The notes under the pieces are model-generated. The model was not told where the DNA came from. It made no database searches and was given only the letters and a program-made list of their open reading frames with translations. A program made the position numbers and the translations under genes. This document shows, piece after piece, positions 1-7,676 of a DNA stretch of 19,838 nt (position 1 is its first letter; each line of letters opens with the position of its first letter). This DNA comes from an uncultured Bacteroides sp. (GTDB lineage: Bacteria; Bacteroidota; Bacteroidia; Bacteroidales; UBA932), in assembly GCA_900543205.1 (NCBI GenBank), contig UQQM01000031.1, positions 1 through 19,838 on the forward strand, read 5' to 3'.

Positions 1-2
1 CC

Positions 3-677
3 AACAAGCGCGTGGACGAGAAGACCATCTCCTACGCCGAGTGCCACGACCAGGCCCTCGTGGGCGACAAGACCATCATCTTCCGCCTGATGGACAAGGA
101 GATGTACTGGAGCATGAACAAGGGCTCGCAGAACCTCATAGTCGACAGGGGCATCGCCCTCCACAAGATGATAAGGCTCGTGACGCTCGCGACCTGCGGA
201 GGCGGCTATCTCAACTTCATGGGCAACGAGTTCGGGCATCCGGAATGGATCGACTTCCCCCGGGAGGGCAACGGATGGTCCTACAAATACGCCCGCAGGC
301 AGTGGTCTCTGGCCGATGATTCCAACCTGCGCTACGGAGCGCTGCGGAATTTCGACTCCCGCATGGTTCACTACGTGAAGGAGGAGAAAGTGCTGAACGC
401 CGTGCCCGTGCAGCTCTATGTCGATGAATCAAGGAAAGTTTTGATATTCAGCAGGGGAAATAGTATATTTGCGTTCAATTTCAGCCCTACGGCATCCTAT
501 GAGAATTTCAGATTTGCTGCCCCGGAAGGGGAGTATGTCATGGCCTTCAGCTCCGACGACTCCGAATTTGACGGATTCTCCCGTCTGCAGAACGGAGAAC
601 GTCATTCGACGGTTGGAGGCGAGTTGTCGTTGTATCTGCCGTCCAGAGTTGCGATTGTCCTGAAGAAAACCTTATAA
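3..677 (+). CDS. glgB: 1,4-alpha-glucan branching enzyme, eukaryote-like GH13, C-terminal part (5' cut by window)
   Basis: The enzyme moves alpha-1,4-glucan segments to alpha-1,6 positions, making the branches of glycogen in the cytoplasm. The frame is open from base 3, so the N-terminal modules and most of the catalytic barrel lie outside the window. The first visible block, YAECHDQALVGDKT, is GH13 conserved region IV; the HD pair at bases 45-50 contains the third catalytic Asp. MGNEFGHPEWIDFPR and YARRQW follow, then a C-terminal beta domain. These blocks resemble the eukaryotic GBE1 type (YAESHDQALVGDKT) more than E. coli GlgB; the usual Ser before HD is Cys here. A GTG at 12 is only an internal codon, not the start. 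The stop at 675 is 6 nt before the next gene, consistent with an operon. Bases from about 420 are more AT-rich and hold a promoter-like site. The assignment is from remembered family motifs and is secure. Confidence 0.95.
   Translation, partial: NKRVDEKTISYAECHDQALVGDKTIIFRLMDKEMYWSMNKGSQNLIVDRGIALHKMIRLVTLATCGGGYLNFMGNEFGHPEWIDFPREGNGWSYKYARRQWSLADDSNLRYGALRNFDSRMVHYVKEEKVLNAVPVQLYVDESRKVLIFSRGNSIFAFNFSPTASYENFRFAAPEGEYVMAFSSDDSEFDGFSRLQNGERHSTVGGELSLYLPSRVAIVLKKTL
440..471 (+). promoter_or_regulatory. Candidate internal promoter within glgB
   Basis: TTTG at 440-443 and TATATTTG at 464-471 are separated by 20 nt, which fits the Bacteroidota housekeeping promoter pattern (-33 TTTG, -7 TAnnTTTG). 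The site lies in the glgB coding sequence about 210 nt before the debranching enzyme start. The codons there (TTG, ATA, AAT, AGT, ATA, TTT) are unlike the GC-ending codons used nearby. Transcription would start near 478-480. This is an inference from sequence pattern only. Confidence 0.6.
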
Positions 678-683
678 GATATT

Positions 684-2627
684 ATGGCATTTTTAAAATT
701 CAACAAGTCCGAACTTGTAAATCTGGCCTATTCGCTTAAGAGGGAGATCATCTGCGCGAACAAGACCGGAGCGTATTGCAACACGTCCATCGTGACCTGC
801 AATACCAGGCGCTATCACGGCCTGCTCGCCGTGACGCTTGACCGTTTCGGCGGTGACAGGTTCCTGATTCTGTCCTCTCTCGACGAGAGCCTCGTCGTGA
901 ACGGCAAACAGTTCAACCTCGGCATACACTGCTACGGTGAGACCTACGAGCCCAGGGGACACAAATACGTCGTCGACTTCGATGCCGACGGGGTGCCCCA
1001 GATCACCTACCAGGTCGGCGAGATAGTTTTCCGCAAGAGCCTGCTCCTCTCCGAGGACAGGGACCAGCTGCTCATCAAGTACGAGCTGCTGAAGTCGCCC
1101 GCCTCCGCGAAGCTGCTGCTCAAGCCTTTCCTTGCGTTCCGCAACGTGCACGCGCTGACCCGTCAGAATGCCGAAGCCAACGTCTACGGTTCCGAAATCC
1201 AGAACGGAATGTCTTTCAGGATGTACGCCAACTTCCCGGACCTCAACATCCAGGTCAGCGACTCCAAGGCCCGCTTCACGGCCGATCCCAGCTGGTACAA
1301 CAACATCACCTATTCCGATGAGCGCCGCCGAGGCTTCGACTGCACGGAGGACCTGCTAGTGCCCGGAACCTTCGAGATGGCCCTGAGGCCCGGCGGATCC
1401 GTGGTGGTGTCGGCTTCCATAACCCAGGAGGAGCCCGCCAGCCTCAAGCGCGAGTTCACCGCCGGAGTCAAGAGCCGCGGTGAAATCACCGGATACCGCG
1501 ACCAGCTCCGCCGCTGCGCAGATTCGCTCATCACCAACCACAACAACCGCAAGAAGATCCATGCGGGATATTCATGGCTCTATACCGGCCTGCTGCGCGA
1601 GACTCTGCTCTCCCTGCCCGGGCTGACCCTCTACGGGCTCAACGACGGCAAGCTCTTCGAGGAGATTCTCGACAATCTCATCGCCGATGAGCAGGAGAGG
1701 CTCTACCGCCGCACCACCCAGGTCGAGGCGCCGCTGCTGATGGCGAACGACCTCCAGCAGTACATATCCTACGGTGCCGATGAGAAGGCCGTATGGAAGA
1801 AGTACGGCAGCGTGGTGCGCGGCATACTCGAGAGCTATCTGCCCGGCGAGCGCCGCGAAATCTCCATGCAGCCCAACGGACTGCTCTGGGCCCAGAAGGA
1901 CAGCACCGCGCTCACATGGATGAACGCATACATCGATGGACGCCCCGTGACCGAGCGCGCCGGCTACCAGGTGGAGACCAACGCCTTCTGGTACAATGCA
2001 GTATGCTTCGCGCTCGAGATGGAGACCAAATACGGTTCCAAGAGGAGCCAGTTCGTGTCCAAGTGGACCGCCATACGCGACACGATTCTGGAGAACTTCC
2101 AGAAGACCTTCTGGAACGACGGAATCGGATGCCTGGCCGACTATGTCGACAATGCCGGACAGCACCTCGAAATCAGGCCCAACCAGCTTGCCGCCATCGT
2201 GGTCAAGTACCAGCCCGTCGACGAGCTCGTGGTGCCTTCGATACTCAGGGTGGTGGACAGGGAGCTCGTCACCTCCCGTGGTATCCGTACCCTCTCTCCC
2301 CGCGACAGCCGCTACAAGGGCGTATATGAGGGCTCGCAGACCGACAGGGACCTCGCCTACCACCAGGGCAGCACGAGACCCTTCCTTCTCGAACCCTATA
2401 TCAGCGTATCGTTCCGCATCAAGGGCGCTTCCTTCCTGAAGAGGGCCGAATGGCTCGTGGAGGGCTTCTATGAGGACCTCAACAAGCACGGCGTCGGCGC
2501 GTTCTCCGAACTCTACGACGGAGATCCCCCTCATGAGCCCCACGGAGCGATTTCGTCTGCCTTGAGCACGGCTGCCCTGCTCGGTGTTGAATATATCATA
2601 GACAAATACAGGGAGGTAAAGAAATGA
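684..2627 (+). CDS. Glycogen debranching enzyme (amylo-alpha-1,6-glucosidase type, GH133-like)
   Basis: Predicted to hydrolyse alpha-1,6 branch points of glycogen in the cytoplasm, working with the phosphorylase encoded downstream. The 647-residue protein has an N-terminal beta-rich domain containing NTRRYHGLLAV (about residues 40-50), typical of the prokaryotic GDE N-terminal domain. A C-terminal (alpha/alpha)6 barrel domain follows, with ETNAFWYN, GIRTLSPRDSRYKG and AYHQGSTRPFLLEPY; the YHQG block is residues 559-562. Length fits the prokaryotic single-chain GDE family, which is shorter than the bifunctional eukaryotic enzyme. The ATG at 684 follows the glgB stop by 6 nt, and the gene ends in a 4-nt ATGA overlap with the next gene, so translation is probably coupled. 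The family call is confident; whether it also has transferase activity cannot be told from sequence. Confidence 0.92.
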   Translation: MAFLKFNKSELVNLAYSLKREIICANKTGAYCNTSIVTCNTRRYHGLLAVTLDRFGGDRFLILSSLDESLVVNGKQFNLGIHCYGETYEPRGHKYVVDFDADGVPQITYQVGEIVFRKSLLLSEDRDQLLIKYELLKSPASAKLLLKPFLAFRNVHALTRQNAEANVYGSEIQNGMSFRMYANFPDLNIQVSDSKARFTADPSWYNNITYSDERRRGFDCTEDLLVPGTFEMALRPGGSVVVSASITQEEPASLKREFTAGVKSRGEITGYRDQLRRCADSLITNHNNRKKIHAGYSWLYTGLLRETLLSLPGLTLYGLNDGKLFEEILDNLIADEQERLYRRTTQVEAPLLMANDLQQYISYGADEKAVWKKYGSVVRGILESYLPGERREISMQPNGLLWAQKDSTALTWMNAYIDGRPVTERAGYQVETNAFWYNAVCFALEMETKYGSKRSQFVSKWTAIRDTILENFQKTFWNDGIGCLADYVDNAGQHLEIRPNQLAAIVVKYQPVDELVVPSILRVVDRELVTSRGIRTLSPRDSRYKGVYEGSQTDRDLAYHQGSTRPFLLEPYISVSFRIKGASFLKRAEWLVEGFYEDLNKHGVGAFSELYDGDPPHEPHGAISSALSTAALLGVEYIIDKYREVKK

Positions 2628-3913
2628 GAGTTCTGATGTTCGGATGGGAGTTTCCGCCGCATATCGCCGGCGGACTCGGAACAGCCTGCGAGGGCATAGT
2701 CAAGGGACTCGCCCACAACGGAGTGGAGACTATTTTCGTGATGCCCCACGCCTATGGTGACGAGGACCAGAGCTGCGCGAGGATCATCAATGCCAGCGAT
2801 GTGCCCGTAGCCCACATCAGCGACACGGTCGAGGAGTTCGTGGACCATGTGAAATATATCACGGTCGACTCCAACATGGTGCCTTACGTCGACCCCGACG
2901 AGTATTTCGAGGCCGTGGAGAAGCTCCGCCAGACCCATACGCGCGAGGCGACCGTCGGCTTCGGCCAGAAGATACAGTTCTCCGGCAAGTACGGCGCCAA
3001 CCTTCTCGAGGAGGTGGCGAGGTACGCCCAGGTCGGCGCGACCATTGCCATGGAGCACAAGGACGAGTTCGACCTCATCCATGCGCATGACTGGCTGACA
3101 TATCTTGCCGGCGCCGCCGCCAAGGAGCTTACCGGCAAGCCTCTGGTGGTGCATGTGCACGCCACCTCATTCGACCGTGGAACGGACGACATGGTGGATT
3201 CCCGCGTGTACGCCATCGAGAAACGCGGAATGGAGGCTGCCGACCGCGTGGTGACCGTGAGCGACCTTACCCGCAACATAGTCATCAACAAGTACGGAAT
3301 CGACCCCGCCAAGGTGGTTACGGTCCATAACGCAGTGGACTTCAGCGGACGCGACAACATCCAGGTGGAGAGGGGAGTCAGGGACAAGGTGGTCACCTTC
3401 CTCGGACGCATCACTTTCCAGAAGGGCCCCGAATATTTCATCGAAGCCGCCGCGAAGGTGCTCAAGCGCACCAAGAACGTGCGCTTCGTGATGGCCGGAA
3501 GCGGAGACATGATGAACCGTGCGATACGCCACGTGGCGCGTCTCGGAATCTCCGACCGCTTCCACTTCACGGGCTTCCTCAGGGGACAGGAGGTGCAGAA
3601 GATGTTCGCGCTCTCCGACGTCTACATCATGCCTTCCGTGTCTGAGCCTTTCGGAATCTCCCCGCTCGAGGCCATGCGCTCGAACGTGCCCAGCATCATC
3701 TCCCATCAGTCAGGAGCCGCCGAGGTGCTCAAGTATGCGCTCAAGGTGGATTTCTGGGATGTGGACGCCCTTGCGGACGACATCTACGCCCTGCTCAAGT
3801 ATCCCGCCCTCTCGCATTTCGCGACCAAGCGCGGGTATGACGAAGTCAACGAGCTGAAGTGGAACAACGCCACCGCCAAGCTCAAGAAAGTTTATGAATC
3901 AGTAGTCAAATAA
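2624..3913 (+). CDS. GT-B glycosyltransferase (GT4/GT5-like), probable glycogen synthase
   Basis: Probably extends alpha-1,4-glucan chains from a nucleotide-sugar donor. The 429-residue protein starts with MRVLMFGWEFPPHIAGGLGT, where the GGLGT loop resembles the nucleotide-sugar/acceptor loop of glycogen and starch synthases. An N-terminal Rossmann half includes LIHAHDWLTYLAG and VHVHATSFDR. The C-terminal half has VVTFLGRITFQKGPEYF and the EX7E motif formed by E341 and E349 in SEPFGISPLEAM. The start overlaps the debranching enzyme stop (ATGA), with an unusual purine-rich GGGAGGT 7 nt upstream that could pass for a Shine-Dalgarno sequence but also encodes the preceding protein. Context between debranching enzyme and GH57 amylase matches a gene trio known in Bacteroides. 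Synthase function is inferred from fold and neighbours; the donor (UDP- or ADP-glucose) is unknown, and another alpha-glucosyltransferase role is possible. Confidence 0.85.
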   Translation: MRVLMFGWEFPPHIAGGLGTACEGIVKGLAHNGVETIFVMPHAYGDEDQSCARIINASDVPVAHISDTVEEFVDHVKYITVDSNMVPYVDPDEYFEAVEKLRQTHTREATVGFGQKIQFSGKYGANLLEEVARYAQVGATIAMEHKDEFDLIHAHDWLTYLAGAAAKELTGKPLVVHVHATSFDRGTDDMVDSRVYAIEKRGMEAADRVVTVSDLTRNIVINKYGIDPAKVVTVHNAVDFSGRDNIQVERGVRDKVVTFLGRITFQKGPEYFIEAAAKVLKRTKNVRFVMAGSGDMMNRAIRHVARLGISDRFHFTGFLRGQEVQKMFALSDVYIMPSVSEPFGISPLEAMRSNVPSIISHQSGAAEVLKYALKVDFWDVDALADDIYALLKYPALSHFATKRGYDEVNELKWNNATAKLKKVYESVVK

Positions 3914-3917
3914 CAAT

Positions 3918-5114
3918 ATGAAGAAGTCAATTTGCCTTTATTTCCAGGTTCATCAACCGACGAGGCTCCGTCTTTATCGTTTCTTCGACATCGGTAAGGA
4001 CTCACATTACTACGACGATTTTACCAACAGGGCCATCCTCAGGAGGGTAGCCGAGAAGTGCTACCTTCCGATGAACGAGCTTCTGCTCAAGGCCATCAAG
4101 GAGACCAAGGGCAAGTTCAAGCTCGCGTTCTCGATTTCGGGCTCCGCTCTCGAGCAGTTCGACCGCTATGCCCCCGAGGTGGTGGAGAGTTTCCGCAAGC
4201 TGGCCGAGACCGGCTCCGTGGAGTTCCTCTGCGAGACCTACAACCATACGCTCGCGTCCCTGGCTTCCAAGGACGAGTTCAAGCACCAGGTGCTCAAGCA
4301 CAAGGCTGCCATCGAGGAGCATTTCGGGGTGACCCCCAAGGTGTTCCGCAACACCGAGCTCATCTATTCCGACAGCATAGGCTGCGATGTGCTCAACCTC
4401 GGATTCAAGACCATGCTGACCGAGGGCGCGCGCCATATCATGGGCTGGAAGAGCCCCAACTACGTCTACAACAACGACCTCAACCCCAAGCTCAAGCTGC
4501 TGCTCCGCAACTATTCGTTGAGCGATGACATAGCTTTCCGCTTCTCCAGCAGGGGCTGGCAGGAGTGGCCGCTGACGGTGGACAAATATCTCTCATGGCT
4601 CAAGTCCTCCGACGGCGAGATCGTGAACCTGTTCATGGACTATGAGACCTTCGGAGAGCACCAGAGCGCCGACTGCGGAATCTTCGACTTCATGGCCGCG
4701 CTTCCCGGCGCCGTGATAAAGGACGGCGACTTCGAGTTCGTGACCCCTTCAAGGGCCGCCACGAAGCACAAGTCAGTCGGAGACCTTTCCGTTCCGGAGC
4801 CCATCTCCTGGGCCGACGAGGAGAGGGACCTCTCCGCATGGCTGGGCAACGAGCTCCAGCAGGACGCCTTCAACAAGCTGTACTCCCTCGAGGACAAGCT
4901 CAACATCCTTGATGACGACGCCCTCTGGACCGACTACGGTCATCTCCAGGAGAGCGACCATCTTTATTACATGTGCACCAAGTTCTTCGCCGACGGCGAG
5001 GTGCACAGCCGCATGAACCCGTATTCGACGCCGTATGAGGCGTTCATCAACTATATGAACGTGCTCAGCGACTTCATGATGAGAGTAGATAACGCAATAG
5101 AGGAAAAAAAGTAA
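3918..5114 (+). CDS. GH57 family glycoside hydrolase (alpha-amylase type)
   Basis: A retaining alpha-glucan-acting enzyme of family GH57, likely cytoplasmic because no signal peptide is visible. The 398-residue protein shows the family's conserved regions in order: VHQP (H12-P14), ETYNHTLASL (106-115), FRNTELIYSDSIGCD with the likely nucleophile E147, and FMDYETFGEH with the likely acid/base D241. It belongs to the short amylase-like group near M. jannaschii and Bacteroides homologues, not the long 4-alpha-glucanotransferase group. It follows the glycosyltransferase stop by 4 nt and precedes the phosphorylase start by 3 nt. Its place in a glycogen operon suggests it acts on the stored polymer or on maltodextrins. 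Hydrolysis, transglycosylation and branching all occur in GH57, so exact activity is open. Confidence 0.93.
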   Translation: MKKSICLYFQVHQPTRLRLYRFFDIGKDSHYYDDFTNRAILRRVAEKCYLPMNELLLKAIKETKGKFKLAFSISGSALEQFDRYAPEVVESFRKLAETGSVEFLCETYNHTLASLASKDEFKHQVLKHKAAIEEHFGVTPKVFRNTELIYSDSIGCDVLNLGFKTMLTEGARHIMGWKSPNYVYNNDLNPKLKLLLRNYSLSDDIAFRFSSRGWQEWPLTVDKYLSWLKSSDGEIVNLFMDYETFGEHQSADCGIFDFMAALPGAVIKDGDFEFVTPSRAATKHKSVGDLSVPEPISWADEERDLSAWLGNELQQDAFNKLYSLEDKLNILDDDALWTDYGHLQESDHLYYMCTKFFADGEVHSRMNPYSTPYEAFINYMNVLSDFMMRVDNAIEEKK

Positions 5115-5117
5115 CAG

Positions 5118-7676
5118 ATGAACAGAAATGATTTGGGGACGCCCTCATGGAGGAGCGTGATGGTCACGCGCCATCTTCCGGAGGAATTGTCCGGTCTTGA
5201 GAAATTGTGCCATAATCTCTGGTGGTGCTGGAATGATGAGGCGAAGGCTCTTTTCAAGAGCGTAGACAAGGATATATGGCATAAGTCCGGCCACAATCCT
5301 ATGGAGATTCTCGACAAGGTGAGCCTCAAGAGATACATGGAACTCGCCAAGGACAAGGAGTTCCTTGCCCGCCTGGGAAAGGTGATGGACGAGTTCAACG
5401 CCTACATGGAGAAGAAGAACGAGAGGACCGAGCCTTCGATAGGCTATTTCTGCATGGAATACGGTCTGGACACTTCCCTGAAGATATATTCCGGCGGCCT
5501 CGGAATCCTGGCCGGCGACTATCTCAAGGAGACCAGCGACATGAACGTGAATCTCGTCGGAGTGGGTCTCTTCTACCGCTACGGCTATTTCACCCAGAGG
5601 CTTACGCCCCAGGGCAACCAGGTGGCCGAATATCAGGCCCAGGACTTCATAAAGACCCCCGCCGAGCCCGTGCAGGACGAGAACGGAGTCTGGAAGACCA
5701 TCAAGGTAGCCCTGCCCGGCAGGGAGATGAGCGCGAGGATATGGAAGGTGGCCGTGGGCCGCACCGACCTCTACCTGCTCGACACCGACTATGAGGACAA
5801 TATACCCGAGGACAGGCAGGTGACCCACCAGCTCTATGGCGGCGACTGGGAGAACCGCATGAAGCAGGAGCTGCTTCTTGGAATAGGAGGCGTACGCGCC
5901 CTCCGCGCCCTCGGCCTTCACCCCACGATATACCACTACAACGAAGGACATGCCGCCTTCGCCGGTCTCGAGAGACTTCGCGAGTGCATGCAGGACCAGC
6001 ATCTGTCGTTCGACGAGTCCATGGAGCTCATAAGGGCTTCCGGCCTCTTCACGACCCACACCCCCGTGCCTGCCGGACATGACGCCTTCGACGAGGGGCT
6101 GATGGGCAAGTACCTCGGCTATTTCCCCCAGACGGTGGGGATAGACTGGCGCACCATGATGGGCCTCGGCAAGATAGACCCCGACAATCATGACGAGAAG
6201 TTCTCTATGAGCGTGCTCGCGGCCAACATGTCGCAGAACGTGAACGGAGTCTCCAAGCTTCACGGCGAGGTCAGCCAGCGCATGTTCTCCAACATGTATC
6301 CCGGCTATCTCCCCGAGGAACTCTATGTCAGCTATGTGACCAACGGAGTCCATTATTCGACCTGGACCGCACGCGACTGGAAGCCTCTTCAGGCCAAGGC
6401 CTTCGGCCCCGAGTTCAAGACCAGCCACTACGACAAGAAGTGCTTCGAGGGCATCTACAACGTGCCCGACAAGGATATCTGGGACACCCGCAGGCTTCTC
6501 AAGAGAGAGCTCATCAAGGCTATCAGCGAGAGGCTTACCGACCCCAACATGTGCGCTCACTATACGCCGAGCCAGATTGTGACCATCAAGGAGAACCTCC
6601 GCGACGACGTGCTCACGATCGGTTTCGCCCGCCGTTTCGCGACCTACAAGAGGGCAACGCTGCTCTTCAGCGACCTAGACAGGCTTGACGCCATCGTCAA
6701 CAACCCCGATCGTCCGGTACAGTTCATCTTCGCCGGCAAGGCTCATCCTGCCGACGGCGCGGGCCAGGACCTCATCAAGCAGATTGTGGAAATCTCCAAG
6801 CAGGAGAGGTTCCTCGGCAAGATAGTGTTCGTGGCCGGCTATGACATCACGCTCGCGAAGCGTCTCGTGCAGGGAGTCGACGTATGGCTCAACAATCCTA
6901 CCAGACCCCAGGAGGCTTCCGGAACATCTGGCGAGAAGGCTGCGATGAACGGCGTAATGCACTTCTCGGTGCTTGACGGCTGGTGGGTCGAGGGATACAA
7001 GGAAGGAGCCGGCTGGGCCCTGCCTCTCGAGAAGACCTACGATGATCCCAACTATCAGAACGAGCTCGACGCCGCCACCATCTACGCCACTATCGAGAAC
7101 GAGATAGCGGAAATCTACTACGACGTGGATTCCGCGACCGGACTCTCAGGAAGATGGATAAGCTACATCAAGAACACCATAGCCCAGGTGGCCTGCGACT
7201 TCACCACGAACCGCATGCTCACCGACTACTGCAGGCAGTATTACGAGCCCCAGGCAAAGCGTTACGGCGAGCTCGCCGCTGACGATGCCAGGGTGGCCCG
7301 CGAGATCGCCCAGTGGAAGGAGACCGTCAGGGGAGAGTGGAGCAATATCCGGACTATTTCATATACGCAGCCGGACGCTTCATACGTGCTCACTCCCAAC
7401 AATCCACTGAAGAGCGAAGTCGTGCTCGACCTCGGCCGTCTGAAGCCCGAGGACATCGGAGTCGAAATGATTTTCAGCATCTCCGACTCCAAGGGCAGAA
7501 CCCATCTGCAGAACGTGGTTGAACTCGAGATGAAGCATTACGAGAACGGAATCGCCACCTACAGCGCGGACATCCTGCCCGAACGTTCCGGAATGTTCCA
7601 GGTCGGACTGCGCTACTTCCCGAAGAATCCCAGGCTGCCTCACAGACAGGATTTCCCCCTTGTGAAATGGCTGTAG
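5118..7676 (+). CDS. glgP: Alpha-glucan (glycogen/maltodextrin) phosphorylase, GT35
   Basis: Releases glucose-1-phosphate from non-reducing ends of glycogen using phosphate and a pyridoxal phosphate cofactor. The 852-residue protein is of the alpha-glucan phosphorylase subtype with an N-terminal DUF3417-like domain (about residues 10-120, including LEKLCHNLWWCWN). YHYNEGHAAF and FTTHTPVPAGHDAF lie in the N-terminal half. The PLP site is in EASGTSGEKAAMNG, with the Schiff-base lysine predicted as K607. A beta-rich C-terminal extension ends in FPLVKWL. The gene starts 3 nt after the GH57 gene and its last 10 nt overlap ribF. It is the degradative partner to the branching, debranching and synthase genes upstream. 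Family assignment is secure. Confidence 0.95.
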   Translation: MNRNDLGTPSWRSVMVTRHLPEELSGLEKLCHNLWWCWNDEAKALFKSVDKDIWHKSGHNPMEILDKVSLKRYMELAKDKEFLARLGKVMDEFNAYMEKKNERTEPSIGYFCMEYGLDTSLKIYSGGLGILAGDYLKETSDMNVNLVGVGLFYRYGYFTQRLTPQGNQVAEYQAQDFIKTPAEPVQDENGVWKTIKVALPGREMSARIWKVAVGRTDLYLLDTDYEDNIPEDRQVTHQLYGGDWENRMKQELLLGIGGVRALRALGLHPTIYHYNEGHAAFAGLERLRECMQDQHLSFDESMELIRASGLFTTHTPVPAGHDAFDEGLMGKYLGYFPQTVGIDWRTMMGLGKIDPDNHDEKFSMSVLAANMSQNVNGVSKLHGEVSQRMFSNMYPGYLPEELYVSYVTNGVHYSTWTARDWKPLQAKAFGPEFKTSHYDKKCFEGIYNVPDKDIWDTRRLLKRELIKAISERLTDPNMCAHYTPSQIVTIKENLRDDVLTIGFARRFATYKRATLLFSDLDRLDAIVNNPDRPVQFIFAGKAHPADGAGQDLIKQIVEISKQERFLGKIVFVAGYDITLAKRLVQGVDVWLNNPTRPQEASGTSGEKAAMNGVMHFSVLDGWWVEGYKEGAGWALPLEKTYDDPNYQNELDAATIYATIENEIAEIYYDVDSATGLSGRWISYIKNTIAQVACDFTTNRMLTDYCRQYYEPQAKRYGELAADDARVAREIAQWKETVRGEWSNIRTISYTQPDASYVLTPNNPLKSEVVLDLGRLKPEDIGVEMIFSISDSKGRTHLQNVVELEMKHYENGIATYSADILPERSGMFQVGLRYFPKNPRLPHRQDFPLVKWL

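Noticed and set aside
1572..2543. A 323-codon open frame on the - strand, antisense to the debranching enzyme gene
   Set aside because: Antisense shadow of a confident gene with no domain signature.
5145..6560. A 471-codon open frame on the - strand, antisense to glgP
   Set aside because: Same reasons: antisense to a confident gene, no motif, biased composition.
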